A stretch of DNA of 64,000 nt from Pontibacter litorisediminis (GCF_029360645.1 NZ_JARDUA010000001.1:62001-126000); one strand, 5' to 3'. Counted from the first letter of the stretch, positions 27,110 to 35,251 are shown. Program-made: numbers and translations. The notes: a model not told the origin generated them from the sequence alone.

Positions 27110-27355
27110 ATGCTAGACATCATCAACCTAATTGCATTCTCCGGTATCTTCAACGTTTTGTTCTTTTGGTATGCGTCTACCAAAATGAGGTCTAAACCGG
27201 ATCCTGTTAAAACCCTGATCGTGTCTTTTGTTTTCTCCATTCCTCTGAGCTTTCTGCTGATTGGTGTGTACACCACCATGCTGATTTATGCTGCTAAAAG
27301 CGGCGCCAGCGAGGATGCCATGTGGGAATACATGGAGCAGGAGGAACTGCAGTAG
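27110..27355 (+). CDS. Small membrane protein with two TM segments
   Basis: An 81-aa protein with hydrophobic segments at about residues 3-22 and 35-61, joined by a short basic loop (STKMRSKPDPVK), and an acidic C-terminal tail ending WEYMEQEELQ. The basic loop would lie in the cytoplasm, putting both ends outside. I do not recognise the family. It is followed by a strong hairpin terminator shared with the convergent gene, which supports a real transcription unit. Confidence 0.7.
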   Translation: MLDIINLIAFSGIFNVLFFWYASTKMRSKPDPVKTLIVSFVFSIPLSFLLIGVYTTMLIYAAKSGASEDAMWEYMEQEELQ

Positions 27356-27386
27356 CCCTGTACTTATATTACTAGTATACTTCTGA

Positions 27387-27424
27387 AACAGCGAAAGCCA
27401 CTCCTTGGAGTGGCTTTCGCTGTT
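27387..27424. terminator. Bidirectional terminator flanked by TATACTT copies
   Basis: An 18-bp perfect stem (27387-27404 with 27407-27424). Copies of TATACTT lie directly outside on each side, at about 27376-27382 and 27428-27434. Confidence 0.85.
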
Positions 27425-27444
27425 ATTATACTTTTATAAACAGG

Positions 27445-27681
27445 TTAGTGACTTCCGGCACTGCTGCCTACATCATTTCCCCCATCCTGCACATCGGCGC
27501 TGCCGCGGCTGCCGCTCTTCTGCGAAGGCGCCCCGCCTACTTTGCCTTTCATGGCCTCCTCGTTATCTATTGTTTTGGCTTGCCCGGTAGGGTTGATGTT
27601 TGGCACTTTATTACCCTTGTTAAGGGTCTTGTTTACGTCTTCGTTTTTTAGCTTGTCTTTGCTCTTATCGTTCTTGTTCAT
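27445..27681 (-). CDS. Lys/Asn/Gly-rich predicted disordered protein
   Basis: A 78-aa hydrophilic protein without hydrophobic core or signal peptide. The N-terminal half is rich in Lys, Asn and Asp (MNKNDKSKDKLKNEDVNK); the C-terminal half in Gly, Ser and Asp. It resembles small bacterial hydrophilins in composition only. It sits beside three other disordered proteins, on the same strand as the first of them. Transcription ends at the hairpin at 27387-27424. Function unknown. Confidence 0.6.
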   Translation of the reverse strand: MNKNDKSKDKLKNEDVNKTLNKGNKVPNINPTGQAKTIDNEEAMKGKVGGAPSQKSGSRGSADVQDGGNDVGSSAGSH

Positions 27682-27751
27682 CTTTTACGTTCTTTTAAAT
27701 CTTAAACAGATGCTGTAATTACCTCTATGGCATGTCACAGCTTTTATAGTA

Positions 27752-28474
27752 TTAATAGTTGTCGTACCCGAAACGCGATCTGTTTCTACTGGCATTTTCC
27801 TGGTACTGGTCCTGATCCGGATGCCGGCTGGTGTAAAAACCATGGTAGCTGCGGCGCTTACCGCTTACCGGATCATAGCGGCTGTTCCAGTCCGGATCGT
27901 AGTTGCTGCTGCCATCATAGCCATAGCTAAGCGAGCCTGCCTTGTTGCCGTAGTTTTCCCCGCCTCCCTGGCCATAGTGGTCTGGGCGGTAGTCGCCGTT
28001 AAAGTTTCCCGCACCGTACGGGTCATGATCCTCTATGCGGGCATGCACACTGCGGTGCTTCCGGTTTCCGTTGTCATAGCCGGAACTGTTGTGGCCGTAG
28101 CGGCTTTGGTCATTCCAATCGGCATTGTTGCTGCTGCGGTAGTTCTTGTTGCCTTGGTCGCGGTAGCGGCTGTCCATGTTGTAATTGTCGTGGTCATAGC
28201 CGCGGTTGCGGCTTGGGCCATTGTAGTTGCGGTTGTAGTCGCTGTTATAGTTTCTGTTGTAGTCCCGGTTGTAGTCCTGGTTATAGTCGTTAGAGCGGCG
28301 GTTGCGCTGCGTGCTGCCGAAGCCATCCCAGGTGGTTTCGTTGCGGTGGTCGCTGGTCGTGTCTAAACGGTAGGCGCCACGGTAGCTGTCCTCATCTACG
28401 CGGCGGCGGTCACCATCGTGCCGTCTGTTATGCTCTTCTCTATCTCTATTCCGGTTCCAATAGTTTCCTTCCAT
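27752..28474 (-). CDS. Arg/Asn/Tyr/Asp-rich low-complexity protein
   Basis: A 240-aa protein made almost wholly of Arg, Asn, Asp, Tyr, Gly and Ser. By hand count Asn is about 35, Arg 34 and Tyr 28 residues. Residues 61-86 form a near-tandem array of DYNR/NYNS units. No cysteine, no signal peptide, no hydrophobic stretch. Such alternation of Tyr and Arg is the sticker pattern of prion-like, condensate-forming proteins in eukaryotes; whether this one behaves so is untested. It is divergent from the next two similar genes, which share a 134-bp promoter region with it. The long plus-strand frame over it is a shadow. Confidence 0.65.
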   Translation of the reverse strand: MEGNYWNRNRDREEHNRRHDGDRRRVDEDSYRGAYRLDTTSDHRNETTWDGFGSTQRNRRSNDYNQDYNRDYNRNYNSDYNRNYNGPSRNRGYDHDNYNMDSRYRDQGNKNYRSSNNADWNDQSRYGHNSSGYDNGNRKHRSVHARIEDHDPYGAGNFNGDYRPDHYGQGGGENYGNKAGSLSYGYDGSSNYDPDWNSRYDPVSGKRRSYHGFYTSRHPDQDQYQENASRNRSRFGYDNY

Positions 28475-28608
28475 AGTTTTTAGGTTTGTTTGTTGTATGC
28501 TTTTTAACGGATGCCGCGCCCGGAGGTTTAGGGCCTCCTTAACCTTTGGGCCGTGCTGTCCCGTACTAACAGGTAGAATAAATCAATCCATATTTAAAAG
28601 CACAAGCT

Positions 28609-29304
28609 ATGAGAGACAACAGAAATGAGAATTATAGAAGACGCGAAGATTACCAGGAGGACCGGGATGCACGCTGGTTGCATGACCACCATCAGGGGCA
28701 GAACTCAGACAGAGGAAACTATACGGTAGACACGCATTTTAACCGGGGCTATGGAACTAACCGAGCCAGCCAGTACGGCGACAACACTAGCTTTAACAGC
28801 AATGCCGACCAGTGGCAGATGTACCCGGAAGGCCGTTTCCAGGCCGGCGGTGCCCAGTACAGCGGGGAGGACTATACCCGCGGGAGCCGTGGCAGCGACA
28901 ACCCGTATGGCATGACCTATGTGCCGAACGATGACCATAACTCCGGCCGCCACTACGAGCCGCAGGCCGATTACTCAGACAGAGACTACGAGAGTTTGCG
29001 CCGGCAGGGCCGCTCAGACTACCGTTACGGCATGGCCGACGAACGCTTCGGGCACGATGTGCGCCAGGGCAACCATGACGGAAACTGGGCTAGGGGCCAG
29101 CGTGGCGACTATGAGTCGTACCGCCGCTACGAGCAAGGTAACCGCAACTATGATAACGACTACAGGGGAGGCTTCAGTGGCCGTAACTACGCCCAAGGGG
29201 AGCGGCATTACGGGGAAGGCAGTCGCTACAGCGACCTGGATAACCGGCAGGGAGAGCGAGACCAGGATTACGGCCGTTACATGCAAGACCGCGACCGTCG
29301 CTAA
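28609..29304 (+). CDS. Arg/Tyr/Gly/Asp-rich low-complexity protein
   Basis: A 231-aa predicted disordered protein starting MRDNRNENYRRREDYQEDRD. It contains many RY, GRxY, YGxG and RNY pairs, few aliphatic residues and no cysteine or signal sequence. Overall composition resembles the divergent neighbour at 27752-28474 and the following gene, though I see no simple alignment beyond composition. The start at ATG 28609 lies about 135 nt from the divergent start. Function unknown; a stress or nucleic-acid-associated role is a guess from composition. Confidence 0.65.
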   Translation: MRDNRNENYRRREDYQEDRDARWLHDHHQGQNSDRGNYTVDTHFNRGYGTNRASQYGDNTSFNSNADQWQMYPEGRFQAGGAQYSGEDYTRGSRGSDNPYGMTYVPNDDHNSGRHYEPQADYSDRDYESLRRQGRSDYRYGMADERFGHDVRQGNHDGNWARGQRGDYESYRRYEQGNRNYDNDYRGGFSGRNYAQGERHYGEGSRYSDLDNRQGERDQDYGRYMQDRDRR

Positions 29305-29385
29305 AACCTCACTTAAAATGTAACTATGTATAACCAAAGCGGCGCCGGGTACTACGAACCGGTGCCGCTCATACTATAAAAGAAC

Positions 29386-29949
29386 ATGAGAGACGAAAGA
29401 GATATGCATTACGGTGATTTTAGCCGCCGCTACCGACAGGAAGGGCATGATAACCATGGCCACTGGCGCTTCCATGGCCGGGAACACGCGTATTTGGGAG
29501 ATACCCGCAATGAACCCAACGAGCACTACCGCATCCAGCATAGCCAGGAATATGGACGTAGGGGCGGGGAGGCCGGAAACCGTGAGGACTATTATAATGA
29601 GATGTACGACATCTCCAATTACACCGACCAGCCCCGTTCTGCGGACTATGGGCTGCCACGAGGCGCCGAAAACGACCTGGACAGTGTAGAGCGTTTCCCA
29701 TATGCGGAAGGGCCCTACAGCAGGCAGCCACGCCACTACCGGTACAACAGCGGCTATAACCCGAACTACGACAACCCGGAGGAAGGCGACCGCTACCGCG
29801 ACTTCGACAGCCGTGGCAACTTCGGTTACAGGCACGATGCTTCCTATGGCAACGCCGACGAGTTCCGGGATTTCGGGGATGACCACTATGGCCGGCACGA
29901 CCGCACTAACAGCGGGTACTATGGATATTTTGGGGGCTATAACATGTAA
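29386..29949 (+). CDS. Tyr/Arg/Gly/Asp-rich low-complexity protein, His-containing
   Basis: A 187-aa predicted disordered protein, 81 nt downstream of the previous one and probably cotranscribed. It begins MRDERDMHYGDFSRRYRQEG, much like the start of its neighbour (MRDNRNENYRRRED), and ends in an aromatic cluster SGYYGYFGGYNM. It has more histidine than its neighbours. No known domain is recognised. A hairpin with a T7 run follows at about 30012-30047, marking the end of the unit. Confidence 0.65.
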   Translation: MRDERDMHYGDFSRRYRQEGHDNHGHWRFHGREHAYLGDTRNEPNEHYRIQHSQEYGRRGGEAGNREDYYNEMYDISNYTDQPRSADYGLPRGAENDLDSVERFPYAEGPYSRQPRHYRYNSGYNPNYDNPEEGDRYRDFDSRGNFGYRHDASYGNADEFRDFGDDHYGRHDRTNSGYYGYFGGYNM

Positions 29950-30011
29950 GTGCCTTTTTTTGTAACCATTCCGCAGGAGATACTGTAAATTGTATTAAAT
30001 TTCCATCTGAG

Positions 30012-30047
30012 AAAAGGCCGCGGCAGGAGCTGCGGCTTTTTTTATGC
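30012..30047 (+). terminator. Terminator of the disordered-protein pair
   Basis: AAAAGGCCG ... CGGCTTTTTTT with an inner CAG/CTG stem and a small bulge, followed by seven T. Confidence 0.7.
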
Positions 30048-30162
30048 CCCTGCAACTTCTCACCTATACTTAAGCTATAAAGCTGTGCTTTGGTTGTTGC
30101 ACCTTTTTGCAACGGTGCTGCATCTTTCGAAACTAAGTTTTATGAGGCATTAAATTTATTTC

Positions 30163-30193
30163 TTGCCATTGCTTATACAATGTCGTATGTTTA
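30163..30193 (+). promoter_or_regulatory. Promoter of the ars operon
   Basis: TTG at 30163-30165 and TATGTTTA at 30186-30193 (one mismatch to TAnnTTTG), spaced by 20 nt. It lies just upstream of arsR. Confidence 0.5.
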
Positions 30194-30201
30194 CGTCATA
30201 C
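30185..30201. promoter_or_regulatory. Candidate ArsR operator
   Basis: The inverted repeat GTATG-N7-CATAC (30185-30189 and 30197-30201) overlaps the -7 box and ends 12 nt before arsR. An ArsR dimer bound here would block the promoter. The assignment is inferred from position and symmetry. Confidence 0.45.
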
Positions 30202-30213
30202 TTCATTTAAAGC

Positions 30214-30555
30214 ATGACCTATACCAAAGCCACACAGTTTAGCCCGGAGCAGCAGGAGGTAGCCCGCTTGGCCAAGGTGTTGTCGCACCCGGCGCGCATC
30301 GCAATCCTGCAGCACCTAGCCGAAGCAAAGACCTGCATCTCCGGCGATATCTCTAACGCCTTGCCGCTGAGCCGCACCACTGTATCGCAGCACCTGCAGG
30401 AGCTCAAGAACGTCGGCCTGATAAAGGGGGTGATCGATGGGCTCACCGTCTGCTACTGCATCGACCAGGAGCAGTTCGATAGGGCAAGGCAGCTGCTGGA
30501 TAGTATGCTGACCTCTATTAAAAGTACCTGCTGCAACGACAGCTGCAGCTGTTAA
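30214..30555 (+). CDS. arsR: ArsR-family metalloregulator
   Basis: A 113-aa winged-helix repressor of the SmtB/ArsR family, with LAKVLSHPARIAILQHLAE and recognition helix SRTTVSQHLQELKNVGLI. Cys80 and Cys82 lie in the strand after the recognition helix, and the C-terminus carries a cluster Cys106, 107, 111 and 113. Either set could bind As(III); the exact site differs among ArsR types and cannot be decided here. It is the first gene of a four-gene operon and presumably represses it until arsenite binds. Confidence 0.92.
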   Translation: MTYTKATQFSPEQQEVARLAKVLSHPARIAILQHLAEAKTCISGDISNALPLSRTTVSQHLQELKNVGLIKGVIDGLTVCYCIDQEQFDRARQLLDSMLTSIKSTCCNDSCSC

Positions 30556-30588
30556 ACATAAGAATTCAACCGAGTAAAGTATACAGCT

Positions 30589-31122
30589 ATGAGCCATTCC
30601 CTTTTTCCCCGCATGCACGTGAGCCTGTACGTGAGTGATATCCGCAGGACCACCGACTTTTATACTTCCTTCTTCGGCCAGGAACCGACCAAAGTAAAGC
30701 CAAACTACGCCAAGTATGTGCTGGACAATCCCTCGCTGATCATCTCTTTTGTTGAGAACCCGCAGCGGGTGCAGCAAAACTTCGGCCACCTGGGCTTTCA
30801 GGTGGAGACGCAGCAGGAGTTGGAGCAGCGCCTGGAGGTTGCCAAAGCACAAGGCCTCGTGCTGAAGGAGGAGATTGGTACCGCCTGCTGCTATGCCGTG
30901 CAGGATAAGTTCTGGGTACAGGACCCGGATGGGGTGCAGTGGGAGGTGTATTACTTCCACGAGGATGCCGAATTCAACGACCCGCACTACGAAAACGCCG
31001 AAGCCAGCGCCTGCTGCATGCCGCCTGCCAAAGACGAGAAGCCTCTGGTACAGCTAACCGATATCAGCTTTACGACAGGCTTGGAAGGCGAGGTTTGCAC
31101 CCCCGGCAGCGGCTGTTGCTAA
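30589..31122 (+). CDS. arsI: ArsI/CadI-family vicinal-oxygen-chelate protein
   Basis: A 177-aa glyoxalase-fold protein. ArsI enzymes are Fe(II) dioxygenases that break the C-As bond of trivalent methylarsenicals and aromatic arsenicals. The expected metal ligands are His10, His67 and Glu119, and the substrate-binding vicinal pair is Cys100-Cys101 in GTACCYAVQDKFWV. Extra cysteines lie at 142-143, 170 and 176-177, a tail that may carry arsenic. Its place behind arsR and before acr3 supports organoarsenical detoxification, although CadI-like cadmium-induced relatives share this sequence pattern. Confidence 0.88.
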   Translation: MSHSLFPRMHVSLYVSDIRRTTDFYTSFFGQEPTKVKPNYAKYVLDNPSLIISFVENPQRVQQNFGHLGFQVETQQELEQRLEVAKAQGLVLKEEIGTACCYAVQDKFWVQDPDGVQWEVYYFHEDAEFNDPHYENAEASACCMPPAKDEKPLVQLTDISFTTGLEGEVCTPGSGCC

Positions 31123-31140
31123 AGTATAAAAATTAACATT

Positions 31141-31176
31141 GCAGGAAGTATAACATCTATACTTGCTGTGTTTTTT
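31141..31176 (+). promoter_or_regulatory. Attenuator-like hairpin inside the ars operon
   Basis: CAGGAAGTATA (31142-31152) pairs with TATACTTGCTG (31158-31168) with one G-G mismatch. After TG a T6 run follows at 31171-31176. The stem is formed by one AAGTATA and one TATACTT heptamer. It may reduce transcription into the two distal genes. Confidence 0.5.
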
Positions 31177-31204
31177 GCCTGTTTGGTTAAATCATTTCTG
31201 AAAC

Positions 31205-31975
31205 ATGAGAATAGCTTTCTTTAGCGACATCCACGCTAACCTGCCGGCCCTGGATGCGGTGCTGCAGGACCTGCAGCAGAAGCAGCCCGACATGGTGTAC
31301 TGCCTCGGCGACCTTGTGGGCTACAACGTGTGGGCCAATGAGGTGGTGCAGTTGATACGCCAGAACCGCATCCCCACCATTGCCGGCAACTATGACGAGG
31401 GTGTGGGGCTGAACAGCGGTGACTGCGGCTGCGCCTATAAGTCTGAGGAGGACAAAGCCCGCGGCAACCAGTCCATCAGTTTCACCAACCAGATCCTCAG
31501 CCCTGCTAACCGGAAGTACCTGCGGGAGTTGCCGCGCCACCTGGCATTGGAGTTTCAGCCAGAGAAGGGGGAGAAGCTCCACCTCCTGATGGTGCACGGC
31601 AGCCCGCGGAAGATAAACGAGTACCTGTTCGAGGACCGGCCGGAGAGCAGCATGGTCAGGATAATGGAGGAGGCCCGGGCCGACATCATGCTTTTTGGCC
31701 ATACGCATAAGCCCTATCATCGGAAACTGCTGTCGGAGCAGGGGCAAACCTACAGGCACGCCATTAACCTGGGCTCTGTAGGCAAGCCGAAAGACGGCGA
31801 CCCGCGCGCCTGCTACGTGCTGCTGGAGTTGGATGAGCATAGCACGGCCGCCGTGGCGGAAAGTATCAAAGTGGAGTTTGTGCGCGTGCCGTACGACGTG
31901 GAGCAGGCCGCCCAGGCCGTAGAGGAAAGCCCGCTGCCAAACGAGTTTGCCGACATGCTGCGCAAGGCTTATTAA
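31205..31975 (+). CDS. Metallophosphoesterase in the ars operon
   Basis: A 256-aa calcineurin-like phosphoesterase (YfcE/MJ0936 type). Motifs in order: FFSDIHANLPAL (DxH), CLGDLVGY (GDxxGY), AGNYDE (GNxD), VHGSPR and FGHTHKP (GHTH), so both metal sites look complete. A cysteine pair lies in the loop SGDCGCAYKS (Cys74, Cys76). Family members hydrolyse phosphodiesters or phosphoproteins. Phosphoesterases like this are seen near arsenic genes in other bacteria, but I know no proven role; arsenylated sugar phosphates or regulatory nucleotides are possible substrates. Confidence 0.85.
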   Translation: MRIAFFSDIHANLPALDAVLQDLQQKQPDMVYCLGDLVGYNVWANEVVQLIRQNRIPTIAGNYDEGVGLNSGDCGCAYKSEEDKARGNQSISFTNQILSPANRKYLRELPRHLALEFQPEKGEKLHLLMVHGSPRKINEYLFEDRPESSMVRIMEEARADIMLFGHTHKPYHRKLLSEQGQTYRHAINLGSVGKPKDGDPRACYVLLELDEHSTAAVAESIKVEFVRVPYDVEQAAQAVEESPLPNEFADMLRKAY

Positions 31976-32029
31976 AAATTTGTCATACAGCGATTTATGC
32001 TATAGTCTTAAAGTATAGGTATAATTAAC

Positions 32030-33115
32030 ATGACAACCTGTAACCCCACTTATAAACGTAAGCGCCTTTCCTTCCTAGACCGTTACCTCACGCTTTGGAT
32101 CTTCCTGGCGATGGGGCTTGGCGTGGCTTTGGGATACCTGCTGCCAGGCACCGAAAGCTTCATCAACTCCTTCCAGAGCGGTACCACGAACGTGCCTATT
32201 GCGCTTGGCCTCATCCTGATGATGTACCCGCCCTTGGCGAAGGTGCGCTACGAGCAGCTGGGCAAGGTGTTCCGTAACATTAAGGTACTCTCGGTGTCGC
32301 TGGTGCTCAACTGGCTGGTGGGGCCGCTGCTCATGTTCCTGCTGGCTATACTTTTTCTCCGCGATTACCCCGAGTACATGGTGGGCCTGATCATGATCGG
32401 CCTGGCCCGCTGCATTGCCATGGTCATCGTCTGGAACGAGTTGGCCGAAGGCGACCGGGAGTATGCCGCGGGGCTGGTGGCCTTTAACAGCATTTTCCAG
32501 GTGCTCTTCTACAGTCTGTTTGCTTACCTGTTCATCACGGTGCTGCCGCCCTATTTTGGCATAAAAGGCGAGGTGGTGAGTATAAGCATGGGCGAGGTGG
32601 CCAAGAGCGTAGCCGTTTACCTGGGCATACCGTTTGCCGCTGGCTTGCTGTCAAGGGTGGTGCTGAAACGTATAAAAGGAGAGGAGTGGTACCAGCAGAA
32701 GTTCATCCCCTTCATCAGTCCCATTACCCTTATCGCCTTGCTTTTTACCATTGTGGTGATGTTCAGCCTGAAAGGCAACACTATTGTGAGCATTCCTTTC
32801 GATGTGCTGCTGCTGGCCGTGCCGCTCATGATATACTTTGCGGTGATGTTTTTGGTGAGCTTTTTCGCGGGTAAGGCCGTGGGGGCAGACTACGCACAGA
32901 ACGCGGCCATTTCATTCACGGCGGCGGGAAATAACTTTGAGCTGGCCATCGCCGTGGCCATCGGGGTATTCGGCATCAACTCCGGCCAGGCCTTTGCCGG
33001 GGTAGTGGGGCCGCTGGTGGAGGTGCCGGCACTGATCCTGCTGGTGAACGTGGCGCAGTGGCTGCGGAACAGGTTTTATACTTCCCACAAGCACGAGGCG
33101 AAAGTGACAAATTGA
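32030..33115 (+). CDS. acr3: Arsenite efflux permease, ACR3 family
   Basis: A 361-aa inner-membrane As(III) efflux protein with ten predicted transmembrane helices. The conserved cysteine of the family is Cys128 in [16 protein letters not shown], a stretch diagnostic of Acr3, and the conserved glutamate lies in [12 protein letters not shown] near the C-terminus. Two cysteines or other ligands near the N-terminus are reduced to Cys4. It is the last gene of the ars operon. No arsenate reductase (ArsC) gene is in this operon, so As(V) reduction must be encoded elsewhere. Confidence 0.95.
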   Translation: MTTCNPTYKRKRLSFLDRYLTLWIFLAMGLGVALGYLLPGTESFINSFQSGTTNVPIALGLILMMYPPLAKVRYEQLGKVFRNIKVLSVSLVLNWLVGPLLMFLLAILFLRDYPEYMVGLIMIGLARCIAMVIVWNELAEGDREYAAGLVAFNSIFQVLFYSLFAYLFITVLPPYFGIKGEVVSISMGEVAKSVAVYLGIPFAAGLLSRVVLKRIKGEEWYQQKFIPFISPITLIALLFTIVVMFSLKGNTIVSIPFDVLLLAVPLMIYFAVMFLVSFFAGKAVGADYAQNAAISFTAAGNNFELAIAVAIGVFGINSGQAFAGVVGPLVEVPALILLVNVAQWLRNRFYTSHKHEAKVTN

Positions 33116-33137
33116 TCCATCCTAAAAAGGAGCGGTC

Positions 33138-33167
33138 GCCTGCCATTTGCGTGGCAGGCTTTTTTTA
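33138..33167 (+). terminator. Terminator of the ars operon
   Basis: GCCTGCCA (33138-33145) pairs with TGGCAGGC (33152-33159) and is followed by TTTTTTTATACTT, so the T-run ends in the heptamer TATACTT. Confidence 0.85.
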
Positions 33168-33227
33168 TACTTATTGCTCAGAATTCCTTCAGACTTCTTC
33201 TGTAATTTCCCGTTTCTGAAAGATCCT

Positions 33228-33905
33228 ATGAAAGTACTTGTTATAGAAGACGAAGAGGCGCTGAAAGAGTCTATCGTGGCTTACCTGAAGCAGGAGGGCT
33301 ATACCTGCGACGCCGCCACCGATTACCACAGCGCCCTGCTCAAGACAGCCTCCCACACCTACGCCTGCCTGGTGGTAGACCTTACCTTGCCCGGCGGAAA
33401 CGGGCTCAACATTGTGCGCTCGGTAAAGGAGAACCACCCGGACACCGGCATCATCATCATATCCGCTAAGAACGCCCTCGATGATAAAATTACCGGTCTG
33501 GAAGTGGGGGCCGACGATTACCTGACCAAGCCGTTTCACCTGTCGGAGCTGAATGCGCGCTTGAAATCGGTGCTGCGGCGGCGCAATTTCAACGGGCAGA
33601 AGGTGCTGCGCGTGGGCGAGGTGGAGGTGCAGCCCGAGGCGGCAGAGGCCTCGGTGGCTGGCAAGCCGCTCACGCTTACCCGCAAAGAGTATGAGTTGCT
33701 GCTATACTTTGTCTCCAACCGCAACCGTGTCCTCACCAAAGAATCCATTGCCGAGTACCTGTGGGGCGATCACATCGAGATGCTGGACTCCCTGGACTTT
33801 GTGTACACGCACATCAAGAACCTGCGCCGCAAGATCGTGGATGCCGGCGGCCAGGATTACATCCAGACGGTATACGGCCTGGGCTACAAGTTCACGAGCC
33901 CATGA
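33228..33905 (+). CDS. OmpR/PhoB-family response regulator
   Basis: A 225-aa regulator with a receiver domain (residues 1-115) and a winged-helix DNA-binding domain (about 130-225). Phosphoacceptor Asp51 lies in LVVDLTLPG, with acidic residues Glu7-Asp8 and Lys101 in YLTKPF completing the active site. The frame is open from 33147, but the ATG at 33228 (MKVLVIEDEE) is the family start. It overlaps the histidine kinase gene by 4 nt (ATGA), so the two are translationally coupled. The signal is unknown. Confidence 0.93.
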   Translation: MKVLVIEDEEALKESIVAYLKQEGYTCDAATDYHSALLKTASHTYACLVVDLTLPGGNGLNIVRSVKENHPDTGIIIISAKNALDDKITGLEVGADDYLTKPFHLSELNARLKSVLRRRNFNGQKVLRVGEVEVQPEAAEASVAGKPLTLTRKEYELLLYFVSNRNRVLTKESIAEYLWGDHIEMLDSLDFVYTHIKNLRRKIVDAGGQDYIQTVYGLGYKFTSP

Positions 33906-35167
33906 GAATCCTGACCAAGACCAGCTTATACTACCTGCTGGTGTCGCTGGTGGTGTTCGCGGTGGGCGGTACGGTGTTTTACCTGTCGCTGCGCGAGGAG
34001 ATCTACGATGAGGTGGACGACCAGCTCTTTACGGACAAGGAAAACATCATCGCCTACATACAGAAGTACGATCGGCTGCCGAACGTTACCTCCGGCATTT
34101 CGGAGGCCATATTGGTGAAAGAGGGCAACGCCGACAACCTGGTGATGGAGCACCTGCGGGACACGCTCATCTATAGCACCTACGACGAGGAGTACATCCC
34201 TTTCCGGCAGCTCACCTTCACGGCCTACCGCCAGGGCAAACCCTACGAGTATACTATCCTGAAGTCCCTGATGGATTTCGACGACCTGACCGAAAGCACG
34301 GTTTTGGCCATGATCTGGATCTTTATACTGCTGTTGGTAGGCCTGGCTTTTGTGAACTACTACACCAACAAGTATACCTGGCGGCACTTCTACGATACCC
34401 TTGCCCGGATAAAGGGGTACTCCTTGAGCCAGCAGCAGCCGCTGACCCTTAAGAAAAGCACCACGAAAGAGTTTGAGGAGCTGAACCAGGTGCTGCACAG
34501 CATGACGCATAAGATCCACAGCGATTTCCTGAACCTGAAGGAGTTCACCGAGAACGTCTCGCACGAGATACAGACGCCGCTGGCGATTGTGAGCAGCAAG
34601 GTAGAGCTGTTTATGCAGTCCGAGCACCTGGACGAGGAGCAGGCCCGTCTGCTCTCGGACATGTACGGCGCCCTGAACCGGCTGGCCCGCCTGAACAAGT
34701 CCCTCATCCTGCTAACCCGCATCGAGAACCGCGAGTTTACCGCTGAGGAGCAGGTGCCGCTGCACAAGCTGCTGCAGGAGCAGCTGGCTCACTTGCAGGA
34801 GGTGATCAGCATGCGGGAACTGGATGTGCAGGTGGAGGAGCTGGAGGAGGTGCACCTGCATATGAACAGCGGCCTGACCGACGTGCTGCTGCAGAACCTA
34901 CTCAACAACGCCATCAAGCACAACTACCCGGGGGGAAGTATAAAGGTGCTGCTCAACCGCCAGAAGCTCTGCATCCGCAACACCGGCGATGCGCCGCAGG
35001 ACCAGCCTGAGCAGCTCTTCAGCCGCTTCCGCACAGGCCACGACGCCGTAGGCTCGCTGGGCATTGGGCTGGCGCTGGTCAAAAAAATCTGCGACCTCTA
35101 CGGCCTTATCCCCAAGTATAACTACAGCAACGGCGAGCACAGCCTCTGCATTTATTTTACAAAATAA
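33902..35167 (+). CDS. Sensor histidine kinase
   Basis: A 421-aa membrane kinase. TM1 is at about 10-30, a periplasmic sensor domain at about 31-133, and TM2 at about 134-153. A linker leads to the HisKA dimerisation helix with His221 in ENVSHEIQTPLAIV and the ATPase domain with N-box LLNNAIKHN (about 333-341) and a G-box GSLGIGLAL (384-392). The frame is open from 33761; the ATG at 33902 overlapping the regulator stop is the correct start because it begins directly with TM1. The sensor domain is not recognised. The downstream PepSY-like lipoprotein is a possible output or accessory sensor. Confidence 0.93.
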   Translation: MRILTKTSLYYLLVSLVVFAVGGTVFYLSLREEIYDEVDDQLFTDKENIIAYIQKYDRLPNVTSGISEAILVKEGNADNLVMEHLRDTLIYSTYDEEYIPFRQLTFTAYRQGKPYEYTILKSLMDFDDLTESTVLAMIWIFILLLVGLAFVNYYTNKYTWRHFYDTLARIKGYSLSQQQPLTLKKSTTKEFEELNQVLHSMTHKIHSDFLNLKEFTENVSHEIQTPLAIVSSKVELFMQSEHLDEEQARLLSDMYGALNRLARLNKSLILLTRIENREFTAEEQVPLHKLLQEQLAHLQEVISMRELDVQVEELEEVHLHMNSGLTDVLLQNLLNNAIKHNYPGGSIKVLLNRQKLCIRNTGDAPQDQPEQLFSRFRTGHDAVGSLGIGLALVKKICDLYGLIPKYNYSNGEHSLCIYFTK

Positions 35168-35251
35168 TGTCGCAGCGGCCCTTTCTTCAGATTCTCTTCA
35201 AATTCAGCCAGTATACTTGTCTATAGGCTTTAATTTGAAATTTTGAATCAT

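Noticed and set aside
28190-28300. Short regularly spaced repeats that could suggest a CRISPR array
   Set aside because: They are codon-level repeats encoding DYNR/NYNS units, with 12-15 nt periodicity and no spacers.
27821-28366. 181-codon plus-strand hydrophobic frame opposite the 240-aa low-complexity gene
   Set aside because: It consists almost only of Val/Ala/Ile, which is what the complement of Arg/Asn/Asp/Tyr codons gives. The minus-strand protein has the better start, and its low complexity is shared with neighbours. Still, the choice of strand rests on composition and context.
33761-33901. Longer N-terminus for the histidine kinase
   Set aside because: The extra 47 codons overlap the response regulator out of frame and read as low-similarity sequence; the ATG at 33902 begins the first TM segment.
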